A stretch of DNA of 29,518 bases. Source: an uncultured Collinsella sp. (lineage in GTDB: Bacteria; Actinomycetota; Coriobacteriia; Coriobacteriales; Coriobacteriaceae). Shown piece after piece: positions 9,393-16,320 of this stretch (position 1 is its first letter; the number at the start of each line of letters is the position of its first letter). The stretch lies in assembly GCA_902494935.1 (NCBI GenBank), contig CABUVH010000007.1, positions 1-29,518 on the forward strand, written 5' to 3'. A program made the translations under genes and the position numbers. The notes beneath the pieces were generated by a model that had not been told where the DNA came from, ran no database searches, and saw nothing but the letters and a program-made list of their open reading frames with translations.

Positions 9393-10802
9393 GTGAGGCC
9401 CGTGTTGCCCGACACCGACGATGCAAAGCTCGCCGAGCGCCTGCGGGCCATCGCCGCATGTGTGGACGATGCCCTGACGGCCTCGCCCGTCACGGTGAGC
9501 TCGCTGGCATCCCGCAATCTCATCATGCATCTTTACATTGCTCTTGGCCGCATCGAGCAGGGCTGCTATGTCCCAGCTGCAGAATCGGACGTTCAAAAAC
9601 TGGAGGGAACGCGCGAATACGCCGCGGCTTTCCAGATTGCCGCAAACATCAAGGATGCCCTGGGCGTGAGCATGCCCCGAGAAGAGGTTGCCTTTATCGC
9701 AATCCATTTGCTCGGCAGGGGCACGGGCGTGCCCGAGAAGGGCTCTGCCGTTATCTCGGACGAGATGTGGGAGATTGCTTCCGAGATGGTACGTGCGGTC
9801 AACGATGAGTTTAGGTTTGACTTTAGCGGCGATCTTGAACTTCGCATGAACCTTGCTCGGCATATCGGCCCTCTGGGCTATCGCCTTGAATATCACATGC
9901 ATATGGATAACCCCATGCTGCCCGATATCAAGACGAGGTTTCCGTTGGCCTATTCGATGGCAGCTGGCACCTCGCAGGTACTCGAGCGCCATTTTGGCAG
10001 CCAGCCCTCTGATGAAGAGCTCGGCTACATCGCCATGGCATTTGCCCTGGCCCTCGAGCAGCAAGCCGACCAGCCGCGTCGCAAGCGCATCCTGATCGTG
10101 TGCGCCTCGGGAGCGGGAAGCGCCCGTATGCTCGAGCACCAGTACCGCAAGCAGTTTGGCATGTATATCGATTCGATTGAGACATGCGATGTCGCCCGCG
10201 TGGGAACGTTCGATTTTTCGCACATCGACTACGTGTTCACAACGGTGCCGCTCAACGTCAAGTTGCCCGTGCCCGTCCGCGAGGCCGATTTCTTCTTGGA
10301 GACGAGCGATGTCAACGCTATCCGCAAGGTGCTGAGCGACGACACTGCGCAATCGGACTCCGTAAGCTCTTTCTTTAGCCGTGCCCTGTTCTTCAACCGC
10401 GTTGAGGCGTCGTCGAAGCAGGCCGTTCTCCGATATCTCTCCGAGCGCGCCGTCGAGAGCGGCCGTGTCGATGCCCAGTTTGCCCAAGAGGTCGCCGAGC
10501 GCGAGAGCGCGAGTGCCACCTCGTTTGGCAATGGGGTAGCCATGCCCCATGGGATGCATCCCTTGAGCGCCGAGGCCTTTGTTACCGTGGGCCTGCTCGA
10601 ACACCCCATTCTTTGGGACGAATACGGCCATGAGGTCGATATCGTCTTTATGGTGTCGTTTGCCCGGTCGGGCGGCGATGAGGCGCGGATCTTGAGCTCA
10701 CTGCTCGCCGAGATCTTTATGGACCGCCAGGGGGTCGAGCGCCTACGCGAGCGCCGGTCCTGGCATGAGCTGATGGCGCTTGTGCAAGCGCATACGGCTT
10801 AA
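9393..10802 (+). CDS. C-terminal PRD-EIIB-EIIA fragment of the LicR-like regulator
   Basis: This is the open remainder of the regulator, 469 residues from a GTG at 9393. It holds two PRD domains, an EIIB-like domain with its cysteine and an EIIA-like domain with its histidine, but no DNA-binding region. No Shine-Dalgarno sequence precedes the GTG, so independent translation is doubtful. The frame is fully conserved to the stop at 10800-10802, which suggests the interruption is recent. Confidence 0.5.
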   Translation: MRPVLPDTDDAKLAERLRAIAACVDDALTASPVTVSSLASRNLIMHLYIALGRIEQGCYVPAAESDVQKLEGTREYAAAFQIAANIKDALGVSMPREEVAFIAIHLLGRGTGVPEKGSAVISDEMWEIASEMVRAVNDEFRFDFSGDLELRMNLARHIGPLGYRLEYHMHMDNPMLPDIKTRFPLAYSMAAGTSQVLERHFGSQPSDEELGYIAMAFALALEQQADQPRRKRILIVCASGAGSARMLEHQYRKQFGMYIDSIETCDVARVGTFDFSHIDYVFTTVPLNVKLPVPVREADFFLETSDVNAIRKVLSDDTAQSDSVSSFFSRALFFNRVEASSKQAVLRYLSERAVESGRVDAQFAQEVAERESASATSFGNGVAMPHGMHPLSAEAFVTVGLLEHPILWDEYGHEVDIVFMVSFARSGGDEARILSSLLAEIFMDRQGVERLRERRSWHELMALVQAHTA

Positions 10803-10833
10803 GACTTCTTTTGTCGATAACCCTGTCTGTCTA

Positions 10834-10886
10834 CCTGCAATAAACCTCGAGGATTGCGGGCGGGAGATAGGCGTTTCGAATATTCA
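10834..10886 (+). promoter_or_regulatory. Candidate operator and promoter region of the beta-glucoside operon
   Basis: Between the regulator and the IIA gene lie GCAAT (10837-10841) and ATTGC (10853-10857) flanking the palindrome CCTCGAGG (10845-10852), then the palindrome GAATATTC (10878-10885). TTGCGG at 10854-10859 could be a -35, but no -10 stands at ideal spacing. LicR-type activators bind dyads upstream of the structural genes, so this is the natural place for the site; no known consensus is matched. Confidence 0.3.
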
Positions 10887-10921
10887 AGTACAAACCAAAC
10901 ATCACGGGAGAGGAGACCGTT

Positions 10922-11248
10922 ATGGACGATCAGGGAACCGAGATGGTTTCGTTTCAGCTGGTCGCTGCAGCGGGAGAGGCACGCAGCCTTGCCTTCGAAG
11001 CCCTTGAAAAGGCAAAAGCGGGGGATTTTGACGCCGCCGCCAAACTCATGAAGCAGTCAAAGGATGCGGGAATCAAGGCTCACCACATCCAAACGCAGCT
11101 GCTTTCGACTGAGGCAGCGGGCGAGCATCTGTCGGTGGATGTGTTGCTGGTCCATGCTCAGGACCACCTCATGTGCTCCATGCTTGCTCAGGAGCTCGTG
11201 CAGGAGCTGATCTGCCTGTATGAGTGCACTGCAACCAAGAACGCCTAG
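10922..11248 (+). CDS. PTS lactose/cellobiose-family EIIA component
   Basis: Cytoplasmic phosphocarrier that takes phosphate from HPr and passes it to EIIB. At 108 residues it has the length of LacF/CelC-type EIIA. The phosphorylated histidine is H78 in the signature HAQDHLM (residues 78-84), and the helical hairpin region with AHHIQTQLL precedes it. GAGAGGAG stands upstream of the ATG. It is the first gene of the IIA-IIB-IIC-glucosidase operon, 119 bases after the regulator; the order resembles lic/cel operons. Whether the substrate is cellobiose, another beta-glucoside or chitobiose cannot be read from the sequence, but the GH1 partner favours a beta-glucoside. Confidence 0.93.
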   Translation: MDDQGTEMVSFQLVAAAGEARSLAFEALEKAKAGDFDAAAKLMKQSKDAGIKAHHIQTQLLSTEAAGEHLSVDVLLVHAQDHLMCSMLAQELVQELICLYECTATKNA

Positions 11249-11294
11249 CGGCGTGCGGTGACTATCCAACCAATCAATGCGAAGGGAATCCCTT

Positions 11295-11588
11295 ATGAAG
11301 ATCCTTCTTGTTTGCGCAGCTGGTCTGTCTACAAGCATTCTGATGAAGAAACTCGAGAAATATGCGGAGCAAAACGGCATCGAGCTCGATATCGATGCGG
11401 TGGGTATCGGCGAGTATCAGGAGACGTGCGCCAATTATGACGTGCTGCTCTTGGGGCCGCAGGTGTCCTACCAGCTCAACACCGTCAAGCAGGGGAGCGG
11501 TAAGCCGACCGCGGTCATCCCCGCACAGGACTACGGCATGGGCAACGCCGCCAACGTGCTGGCACTCGCCCAGTCGCTGTTGGGTTAG
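11295..11588 (+). CDS. PTS lactose/cellobiose-family EIIB component
   Basis: Cytoplasmic EIIB that accepts phosphate from EIIA on a cysteine and phosphorylates the sugar during transport through EIIC. It has 97 residues, typical of the family, with the phospho-cysteine C7 in KILLVCAAGLSTS followed by the P-loop-like segment. GAAGGGA at 11281-11287 supports the ATG at 11295 over the in-frame ATG at 11277, which itself overlaps that site. It lies 46 bases after the EIIA gene and 9 bases before the EIIC gene. Confidence 0.93.
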   Translation: MKILLVCAAGLSTSILMKKLEKYAEQNGIELDIDAVGIGEYQETCANYDVLLLGPQVSYQLNTVKQGSGKPTAVIPAQDYGMGNAANVLALAQSLLG

Positions 11589-11597
11589 GAGGCGACC

Positions 11598-12947
11598 ATG
11601 GAGAAGTTCATGACCCTGCTTCAGGAAAAACTGACCCCTATCGCCAATTTCTGCGGCACCGAGCGCCACTTTGCCTCCATGCAAAAGGGCTTTATGAGCG
11701 CGATCAGCTTCATCTTGGTATCTGCCGTCTTTATGATCCTCGCCAACCCGCCGGTCACGGCCGACCTGGTGGCGCAGGGCGGGTTCTGGTCCGTCTTTGG
11801 CCCTTGGCTCGATTTTGCGACGGCCAATAAGCTCACGCTGCTCATCCCCTTCAATATGACGATGGGCATACTGTCGGTGATCGTGACGTTCGCAATCGCC
11901 TATAACCTGGCGGGCACCTACAAGATGCCCAAGCTTAACGCCGGCATGACCTCGCTGGTGATGTTCCTGATCGCCGCGGCGCCGTCGTCCTACTACCAGC
12001 TTGCTGACGAGTCCGTGCTCCAGGCGGTCCCCTGCACCTATCTGGGTGCGCAGGGCCTGTTTACCGCCATCATCGTTGCCTTGGTCTCCGTCGAGGTCAC
12101 GCGCTTCTGCCAGACCAAGGGCATCACCATCAAGATGCCCGATGGCGTGCCGCCGTTTTTGTCCGAAACCTTTGGCGCCATCGTACCTATGCTCGCCAAC
12201 ATCCTCATCTTCTTTGGCGGCAACCTGCTGATCCAGATGATCGATCCCGCGCTGTCCATCCCCTCGGTTATCGAGAAGCTGCTCGCTGCCCCGCTTTCCG
12301 TCGCAGTTGACTCTGTGCCCGGCGCACTGCTTATCTGCTTCATGACGCTGCTGTTTTGGTGCTTTGGCGTCCACGGCAACATGATCGTAATGCCCATCAC
12401 CGCCCCGGTCTCGCTTGCCGCCTTTGCCGCCAACGCCTCGCTCTATGCTGCCGGGCAGCCGCTTGAGTTCCACCCGGTGCTCATGTCGTTGGCCATCAAC
12501 CTCATCGGCGGCACGGGTAATACGTTCTCTTTTGTGGCGCTCTGCGCGTTTAGGGCAAAGTCGCAGCAGCTCAAGGCATTTGGCAGGGCATCGATCGTGC
12601 CGAGCTTCTTCCGTATCTCCGAGCCCGCGATCTTCGGCGCGCCCATCATCTTCAACCCGATCCTCATGATTCCGTTTGTGCTAGGCGGCATGATCTCGGC
12701 CCTGCTGTATTGGGGTGCGGTCTCACTGGGTCTTGTCTCTAACTTCTACATCTTGGTGAGCGGCACGTTCCCCATCTTCGTTCAGGGCTTTGTCCAGTGC
12801 CTCGACCCGCGCATCTGGGTGTTTACGATCGTTTTGATCGTGGTCATGGCTGTGGTCTGGTACCCGTTCTTTAAGGTGTACGATAACCAGCTCCTGGCTC
12901 AGGAGCAGGAGAACGCCGCGGCAGCTTCTGCCGAGGATGCTGAGTAG
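11598..12947 (+). CDS. PTS cellobiose/beta-glucoside EIIC permease
   Basis: Membrane channel subunit of the PTS; 449 residues with the many hydrophobic helices typical of the EIIC-Lac/Cel family. Recognisable motifs are GGTGNTFSF near residue 300 and SEPAIFGAPIIFNP near 340-355, the sugar-binding signature of this family. AGGAGG (11587-11592) overlaps the end of the EIIB gene and precedes the ATG. The hydrophilic C-terminal tail is rich in E, A and Q. One base separates its stop from the start of the GH1 gene, so translation is probably coupled. Confidence 0.94.
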   Translation: MEKFMTLLQEKLTPIANFCGTERHFASMQKGFMSAISFILVSAVFMILANPPVTADLVAQGGFWSVFGPWLDFATANKLTLLIPFNMTMGILSVIVTFAIAYNLAGTYKMPKLNAGMTSLVMFLIAAAPSSYYQLADESVLQAVPCTYLGAQGLFTAIIVALVSVEVTRFCQTKGITIKMPDGVPPFLSETFGAIVPMLANILIFFGGNLLIQMIDPALSIPSVIEKLLAAPLSVAVDSVPGALLICFMTLLFWCFGVHGNMIVMPITAPVSLAAFAANASLYAAGQPLEFHPVLMSLAINLIGGTGNTFSFVALCAFRAKSQQLKAFGRASIVPSFFRISEPAIFGAPIIFNPILMIPFVLGGMISALLYWGAVSLGLVSNFYILVSGTFPIFVQGFVQCLDPRIWVFTIVLIVVMAVVWYPFFKVYDNQLLAQEQENAAAASAEDAE

Positions 12948-12948
12948 C

Positions 12949-14403
12949 ATGAGTTACTTTGACAGAACGTCTGCCGCCGGTATGCCCGAGGGCTTTTTGT
13001 GGGGTGGTGCCCTCGCCGCCAACCAGGCCGAAGGGGGCTGGAACGAGGGCGGCCGCGGCATGTCGCACTCCGACCTGATCCCACAGGGTTCCGACCGCTG
13101 GGATGTAATGTTTGGCAGGCAAAAGCCCGTGGACGATCCGGACAGGCTGTATCCATGCCGCTGGGGCAACGACTTCTTCCATCATTGGCACGAGGATGTC
13201 GAGCTCTTTGCCGAGATGGGCTTTAAGTGCCTGCGTCTTTCAATTTGCTGGAGCCGTATTTTTCCCACAGGGATGGAGGCCGAGCCCAACGGCGAGGGCT
13301 TGGAGTTTTACCGTCAGGTATTCGAGGCGCTGCGCGAGCATGGAATCGAGCCGCTTGTGACGCTGTCGCACTACGACTATCCGTTGGCTCTGGTCGAGCG
13401 CTATGGTGGCTGGCAAAGCCGAGAGATGATCGAGCGGTATGCGCACTACGTCGAGACCGTCGGACGCGCGTACCAGGGCCTCGTGCGTTATTGGCTTACG
13501 TTCAACGAGATCAACAGCGTGGCGCTGTCCTATCTCAACGCGGGTGTCACGCTCGAGGATGAGCGTGACCGTGCAGCCGTGACTGCGGCGTTCTCGCACC
13601 ATATGTTTATGGCGAGCGCTCGCGCTGTCGAGATTCTGCACAAGATCGATCCCGCAAACAAGGTGGGTTGCATGGTCGCTGCCGGTGCGACCTATCCGTA
13701 CCGTTGTGCGCCCGAGGACGTATGGCTTGCGTATGAGGAGGACCGCGGCCGCTACTTCTACACAGACGTGATGGCTGCGGGCGCCTATCCTGCTTGGAAG
13801 CTGCGTGCACTCGAGAAAGAGGGTGTTCACGTGCCCTTTGAGCCGGGCGATACGGAGTATCTGGCAGAGCATACGGTCGACTTCATCTCGTTCTCGTACT
13901 ATTGCTCGCGCTTGGTGTGCGCCGATGATCAGGTGATCGCCGAGAAGGCGGAGGGCAACGTGTTCCCGACGTTGCGCAATCCGTACCTCAAGGATAAAGA
14001 GACTGCCTGGAAGTGGCAGATCGATGCGCTGGGTTTGCGCGTGACGCTTGCCGGCTACCACGATCGTTACCATCTTCCGCTCTTTATCGCCGAGAACGGT
14101 GTGGGCGGACTCGATGCGCTGGAAGACGGCAAAGTCCACGATGCGTATCATATTGATTACCTGCGAAGGCATATTCTTGCGCTGCGCGATGCAATTGTCG
14201 AGGACGGTGTTGACCTGATGGGATACACGCCGTGGGGCTGTATCGATTTGGTGTCGGCCTCGACGGGGCAGATGAAGAAGCGCTATGGCTTTGTTTATGT
14301 TGATGCCGATGATATGGGCAAAGGCACGTTCGATCGCTACCGAAAGGACAGCTTCTGCTGGTACCAAAAGGTCATTGCATCAAATGGCGAGGACTTGAGT
14401 TAA
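12949..14403 (+). CDS. GH1 6-phospho-beta-glucosidase
   Basis: Hydrolyses the 6-phosphorylated beta-glucoside delivered by the PTS to glucose 6-phosphate and the aglycone or glucose. The 484-residue cytoplasmic protein is the usual GH1 size. N-terminal signature FLWGGALAANQAEGG is at residues 16-30, the acid/base E187 is in TFNEIN and the nucleophile E382 in IAENG. The phosphate-binding loop near residues 436-446 (SASTGQMKKRYGF) has the Ser, Lys and Tyr (K444, Y446) that mark phospho-beta-glucosidases and separate them from plain beta-glucosidases. ATG 12949 begins one base after the EIIC stop; a start at 12937 would overlap EIIC and is less likely. Its native terminator is split by an insertion sequence. 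Confidence 0.95.
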   Translation: MSYFDRTSAAGMPEGFLWGGALAANQAEGGWNEGGRGMSHSDLIPQGSDRWDVMFGRQKPVDDPDRLYPCRWGNDFFHHWHEDVELFAEMGFKCLRLSICWSRIFPTGMEAEPNGEGLEFYRQVFEALREHGIEPLVTLSHYDYPLALVERYGGWQSREMIERYAHYVETVGRAYQGLVRYWLTFNEINSVALSYLNAGVTLEDERDRAAVTAAFSHHMFMASARAVEILHKIDPANKVGCMVAAGATYPYRCAPEDVWLAYEEDRGRYFYTDVMAAGAYPAWKLRALEKEGVHVPFEPGDTEYLAEHTVDFISFSYYCSRLVCADDQVIAEKAEGNVFPTLRNPYLKDKETAWKWQIDALGLRVTLAGYHDRYHLPLFIAENGVGGLDALEDGKVHDAYHIDYLRRHILALRDAIVEDGVDLMGYTPWGCIDLVSASTGQMKKRYGFVYVDADDMGKGTFDRYRKDSFCWYQKVIASNGEDLS

Positions 14404-14444
14404 CTCTTGCAGGTCTGTTGCCCCCGCGGTCCGCTTCGTGAACT

Positions 14445-14478
14445 GCCTCCCATTTCTTGGACATGAGAAATGGGAGGC
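14445..14478 (+). promoter_or_regulatory. Hairpin at the IS left end that hides the orfA ribosome binding site
   Basis: A 13-bp perfect stem (14445-14457 with 14466-14478, 8-base loop) includes the orfA Shine-Dalgarno GGAGG (14473-14477) in its 3' arm. In a transcript entering from the beta-glucoside operon the full hairpin forms and should block OrfA translation. A transcript starting inside the left arm would leave the site free. Such protection from incoming transcription is known for other insertion sequences. Confidence 0.6.
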
Positions 14479-14485
14479 TTTCTTT

Positions 14486-14977
14486 ATGCGTGTCGACTTG
14501 AGGGTGAAGCACGACATCGTGGCCAGGAAGGCGGCGATCGGGCTCTTCGAGCGAGGCCACGGCTCCGAGTCGGCGGCGAAGGCGCTGTCGGTCCCGCGCG
14601 ACACCGTGAGACAATGGCTCTACGTATACCGGTCGTTCGGAAGCGAGGTGCTGCTATCCATGGACGGCAAGCAGGCCAGGTACACATACGAGCAGAAGGT
14701 CGCCGCCGCCTCGGCCGTGGTCGACGGCGGCATGAGCAAGCGGGACGCCATGGAGGCGTTCGGGGTCATGTCCCTGGCGCCGCTCAAGAGATGGTGCGCG
14801 CTCTACCGCGAGGGCGGGGCCGAGGCCCTGCGCCCGAGGCCCAAGGGCCGGCCGAGCGGTTCCAAGGCGAGGCCGCGCACGCGCGAGCAGGAGCTCGAGG
14901 AGCGCTGCCGAAGGCTCGAGACCGAGGTGGCCTACCTAAAAAAATTGCGTGCCCTGGTCGGGAGGGACGGACTCTGA
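14486..14977 (+). CDS. IS3-family transposase OrfA
   Basis: DNA-binding part of the transposase, 163 residues. It has two helix-turn-helix regions (near residues 13-37, around AAKALSVPRDTVRQWLYVY, and near 68-96, around KRDAMEAFGVMSLAPLKRW), a basic linker and a C-terminal leucine-zipper-like coiled coil (EQELEERCRRLETEVAYLKK) for multimerisation. ATG 14486 is chosen because GGAGG at 14473-14477 precedes it by 8 bases; the frame is open further upstream only across the IS end. A slippery run at 14938-14944 lies before its stop. Confidence 0.9.
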   Translation: MRVDLRVKHDIVARKAAIGLFERGHGSESAAKALSVPRDTVRQWLYVYRSFGSEVLLSMDGKQARYTYEQKVAAASAVVDGGMSKRDAMEAFGVMSLAPLKRWCALYREGGAEALRPRPKGRPSGSKARPRTREQELEERCRRLETEVAYLKKLRALVGRDGL

Positions 14978-15849
14978 CCAGGGCGAAGGTCGAGGCCGTG
15001 AGCGCCCTGCGCGAAGAGGGGTACGGGCTGGGGTGCCTGCTGGAGTGCGCCGGCCTGGCGAGGTCGAGCTACTACTACGCGCTGTCGCACCCGAAGGCTC
15101 CCACCAGGCCCGAGCTCTGGGAGGCCGCCGCCGAGATATTCTCGCGCACCGCCAACGGGTGCGGCCACAGGCAGATCGCCATGTGCCTGCGCGCCGAGCG
15201 GGGCGTGCGCATAGCCTGCAAGACCGTGCTGAAGATGATGCGCGAGATGGGCATCAGCTGCGGGATCCGCCGCGAGACCGACTACCACAGGTACAACTCG
15301 TACAGGGGCAAGGTCGGAAAGACCTTCGAGAACGTCATCGGCAGGGACTTCGCCGCCGACGGGCCGTGGGAGAAGATGGGCACCGACGTCATCGAGTTCA
15401 AGCAGCCCTGGGGCAAGGCCTACTTCGCGCCGGTCTACGACTTCGGCAGCAAGGAGATCGTCGCCTGGTCCACGTCGCTGCACCCCAACATGGCTCAGCA
15501 GCACGAGCTGCTCGACCAGCTCGTGTCCAGGAAGCCCGAGGGCTCCAGGCCGATCCTGCACTCGGACATGGGCTGGCAGTACCAGCAGGCCGGTTGGTGC
15601 AGGCGGCTGGAGGAGGCCGGCGTGGTGCAGAGCATGTCCCGGAAGGGCAACTGCATCGACAACGGCGCGACGGAGCAGGTGTTCGGCCACATCAAGGACG
15701 AGTTCTTCCGCGGAAGGACGTGGCCGGACTTCGAGTCCTTCAAGGCGGACCTCGACGACTTCGTGGTCCATTGGAACACGAGGAGGCGCCAGGTTAAACT
15801 GAAGGGACTGACCCCGGAGGAGTTCCGGAGACAGTCCCTTGCGGCGTAG
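14486..15849 (+). CDS. IS3-family transposase OrfAB, made by -1 frameshift
   Basis: Catalytic transposase. At the heptamer A AAA AAA (14938-14944), in the correct phase for the OrfA frame, a -1 shift joins 153 OrfA codons to the OrfB frame, giving about 454 residues. The OrfB part has the HTH_21-type region (YGLGCLLECAGLARSSYYY) and the rve integrase core with the DDE triad: Asp in GTDVIEF, Asp in LHSDMGWQY, Glu in NGATEQVFGHIKDE. It ends with the W-N-R segment HWNTRRRQ and LTPEEFR typical of the family. No stop or frameshift breaks the core. Without frameshifting, the OrfB frame has no good start site of its own. Confidence 0.9.
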
Positions 15850-15891
15850 TTCTTATTTAAGCCGTCCAAGTTTTGGGGTGCAGTTCATCGG

Positions 15892-16007
15892 CCGCGGGGG
15901 CTTTTGCTATTTACCTAGTCCCCGATGAGACCCTCATTCTGTGGGTAGTCATTGGGGACGTTCTTAAAAGACTAGTCATTTAAGTCTGTCCCCAATGACT
16001 GCGGAAA
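15892..16007. repeat. Palindromic repeat cassette, copy 2
   Basis: This matches copy 1 (8619-8755) from the terminator's 3' arm through CTTTTGCTATT, a GTCCCCGATG block, GTAGTCATTGGGGACGTTCT and GACTAGTCA, and ends with GTCCCCAATGACTGCGGAAA. Compared with copy 1 it has about 14 extra bases after GATG and lacks the right palindrome arm. CCGGCACTTGGGGAC then follows near 16008-16022 and also occurs near 88-102. Confidence 0.75.
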
Positions 16008-16078
16008 CCCGGCACTTGGGGACGTTCCTTTTCTGCTGGCAGCTTGGAACAGTCCTTAAAGCCCGCATCAATCAACTG

Positions 16079-16250
16079 CGGAAAGCGCATCCCAGAATGA
16101 GCGTCCAACATGGGACATAGTTTCCCTTGAGGGCCTCAACCGGAAAATGCATCCCGGAATGTTGCCGGAAAGTGGAACGTAGTTTCCCAAACGGGCCGCT
16201 AACGGAAAGTGCATCCCGCTATTGAGCTCCAAAATGGGATGCGCTTTCCG
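16079..16250. repeat. Array of three 48-bp imperfect palindromes with exact 62-bp period
   Basis: Units at 16079-16126, 16141-16188 and 16203-16250 each begin CGGAAA, carry GCATCCC at positions 9-15 and end in TTTCC plus C or G. Within each unit the 5' arm pairs with the 3' arm; the right arm of unit 3 is the exact reverse complement of the left arm of unit 1. Spacers are 14 bases with a shared GGGCC. No protein-coding frame crosses it. It is too short and the unit too symmetric for CRISPR; it is best called a REP/BIME-like array. Confidence 0.8.
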
Positions 16251-16281
16251 TGTCGGCAGTTCCTGGCAGCCTGGGGCTACT

Positions 16282-16320
16282 CATTTAAGTCTGTCCCCAA
16301 TGATTATCCCCAATGACTAG
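16282..16320. repeat. Partial copy of the GTCCCCAATGA repeat at the 3' end of the peptidase gene
   Basis: Positions 16282-16303 repeat 15977-15998 exactly, and TCCCCAATGACTAG follows at 16307-16320. The last bases of this repeat supply the stop codon of the minus-strand peptidase gene (16317-16319), so the repeat family abuts or has reshaped that gene's end. Confidence 0.7.

Larger units (their letters stand above)
8907..10802 (+). pseudogene. LicR-like PTS-regulated transcriptional activator, interrupted by an in-frame TAA
   Basis: Read through, this is a 631-codon regulator of the BglG/MtlR/LicR class. It has an HTH near residues 18-43, a second Mga-type HTH near 99-131, PRD1 (H208, H267), PRD2 (H319), an EIIB-like domain with C399 in LIVCASGAGS and an EIIA(Mtl)-like domain with H548 in VAMPHGMHP. 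LicR-type proteins activate adjacent beta-glucoside PTS operons according to their phosphorylation state. Here a TAA at 9366-9368 interrupts the same frame between the HTH and PRD parts; family-like sequence (RRLCLASLVRPVLPD) resumes directly after it, so no bases are missing and a single substitution explains it. The position matching the second PRD2 histidine (usually IALHF) reads IAMAF, with alanine at 378. AAGGAGGAGGAC precedes the ATG. It may be a true pseudogene, a strain-specific mutation, a sequencing error or a leaky stop. Confidence 0.85.
14439..15887 (+). mobile_element. Complete IS3-family (IS150-like) insertion sequence, 1449 bp
   Basis: The element begins TGAACTGC and ends GCAGTTCA. 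Its 24-bp terminal inverted repeats (14439-14462 and 15864-15887) match at 19 of 24 positions and have the TG...CA ends of IS3 elements. TCG at 14436-14438 and 15888-15890 is the 3-bp target duplication. It encodes OrfA and an OrfAB fusion made by -1 frameshifting. Length, two-HTH OrfA and target size fit the IS150 group. Everything needed for transposition appears intact. Confidence 0.93.
14420..15908 (+). terminator. Terminator of the beta-glucoside operon, split by the insertion sequence
   Basis: The left arm GCCCCCGCGG (14420-14429) and right arm CCGCGGGGGC (15892-15901, followed by TTTTGCT) are perfectly complementary. If the element at 14439-15887 and one copy of TCG are removed, they rejoin around the 10-base loop TCCGCTTCGG, giving a standard terminator that resembles that of arcC. 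As sequenced the arms are about 1.46 kb apart, so the terminator is probably inactive. Confidence 0.88.

Noticed and set aside
14938..14944. Frameshift mutation inactivating the transposase
   Set aside because: The A AAA AAA heptamer is in the right phase for programmed -1 frameshifting, as in other IS3-family elements; the downstream DDE core is intact.
16079..16250. CRISPR array
   Set aside because: Units are long imperfect palindromes that differ from one another, spacers are only 14 bases and themselves similar, and no cas gene is present.
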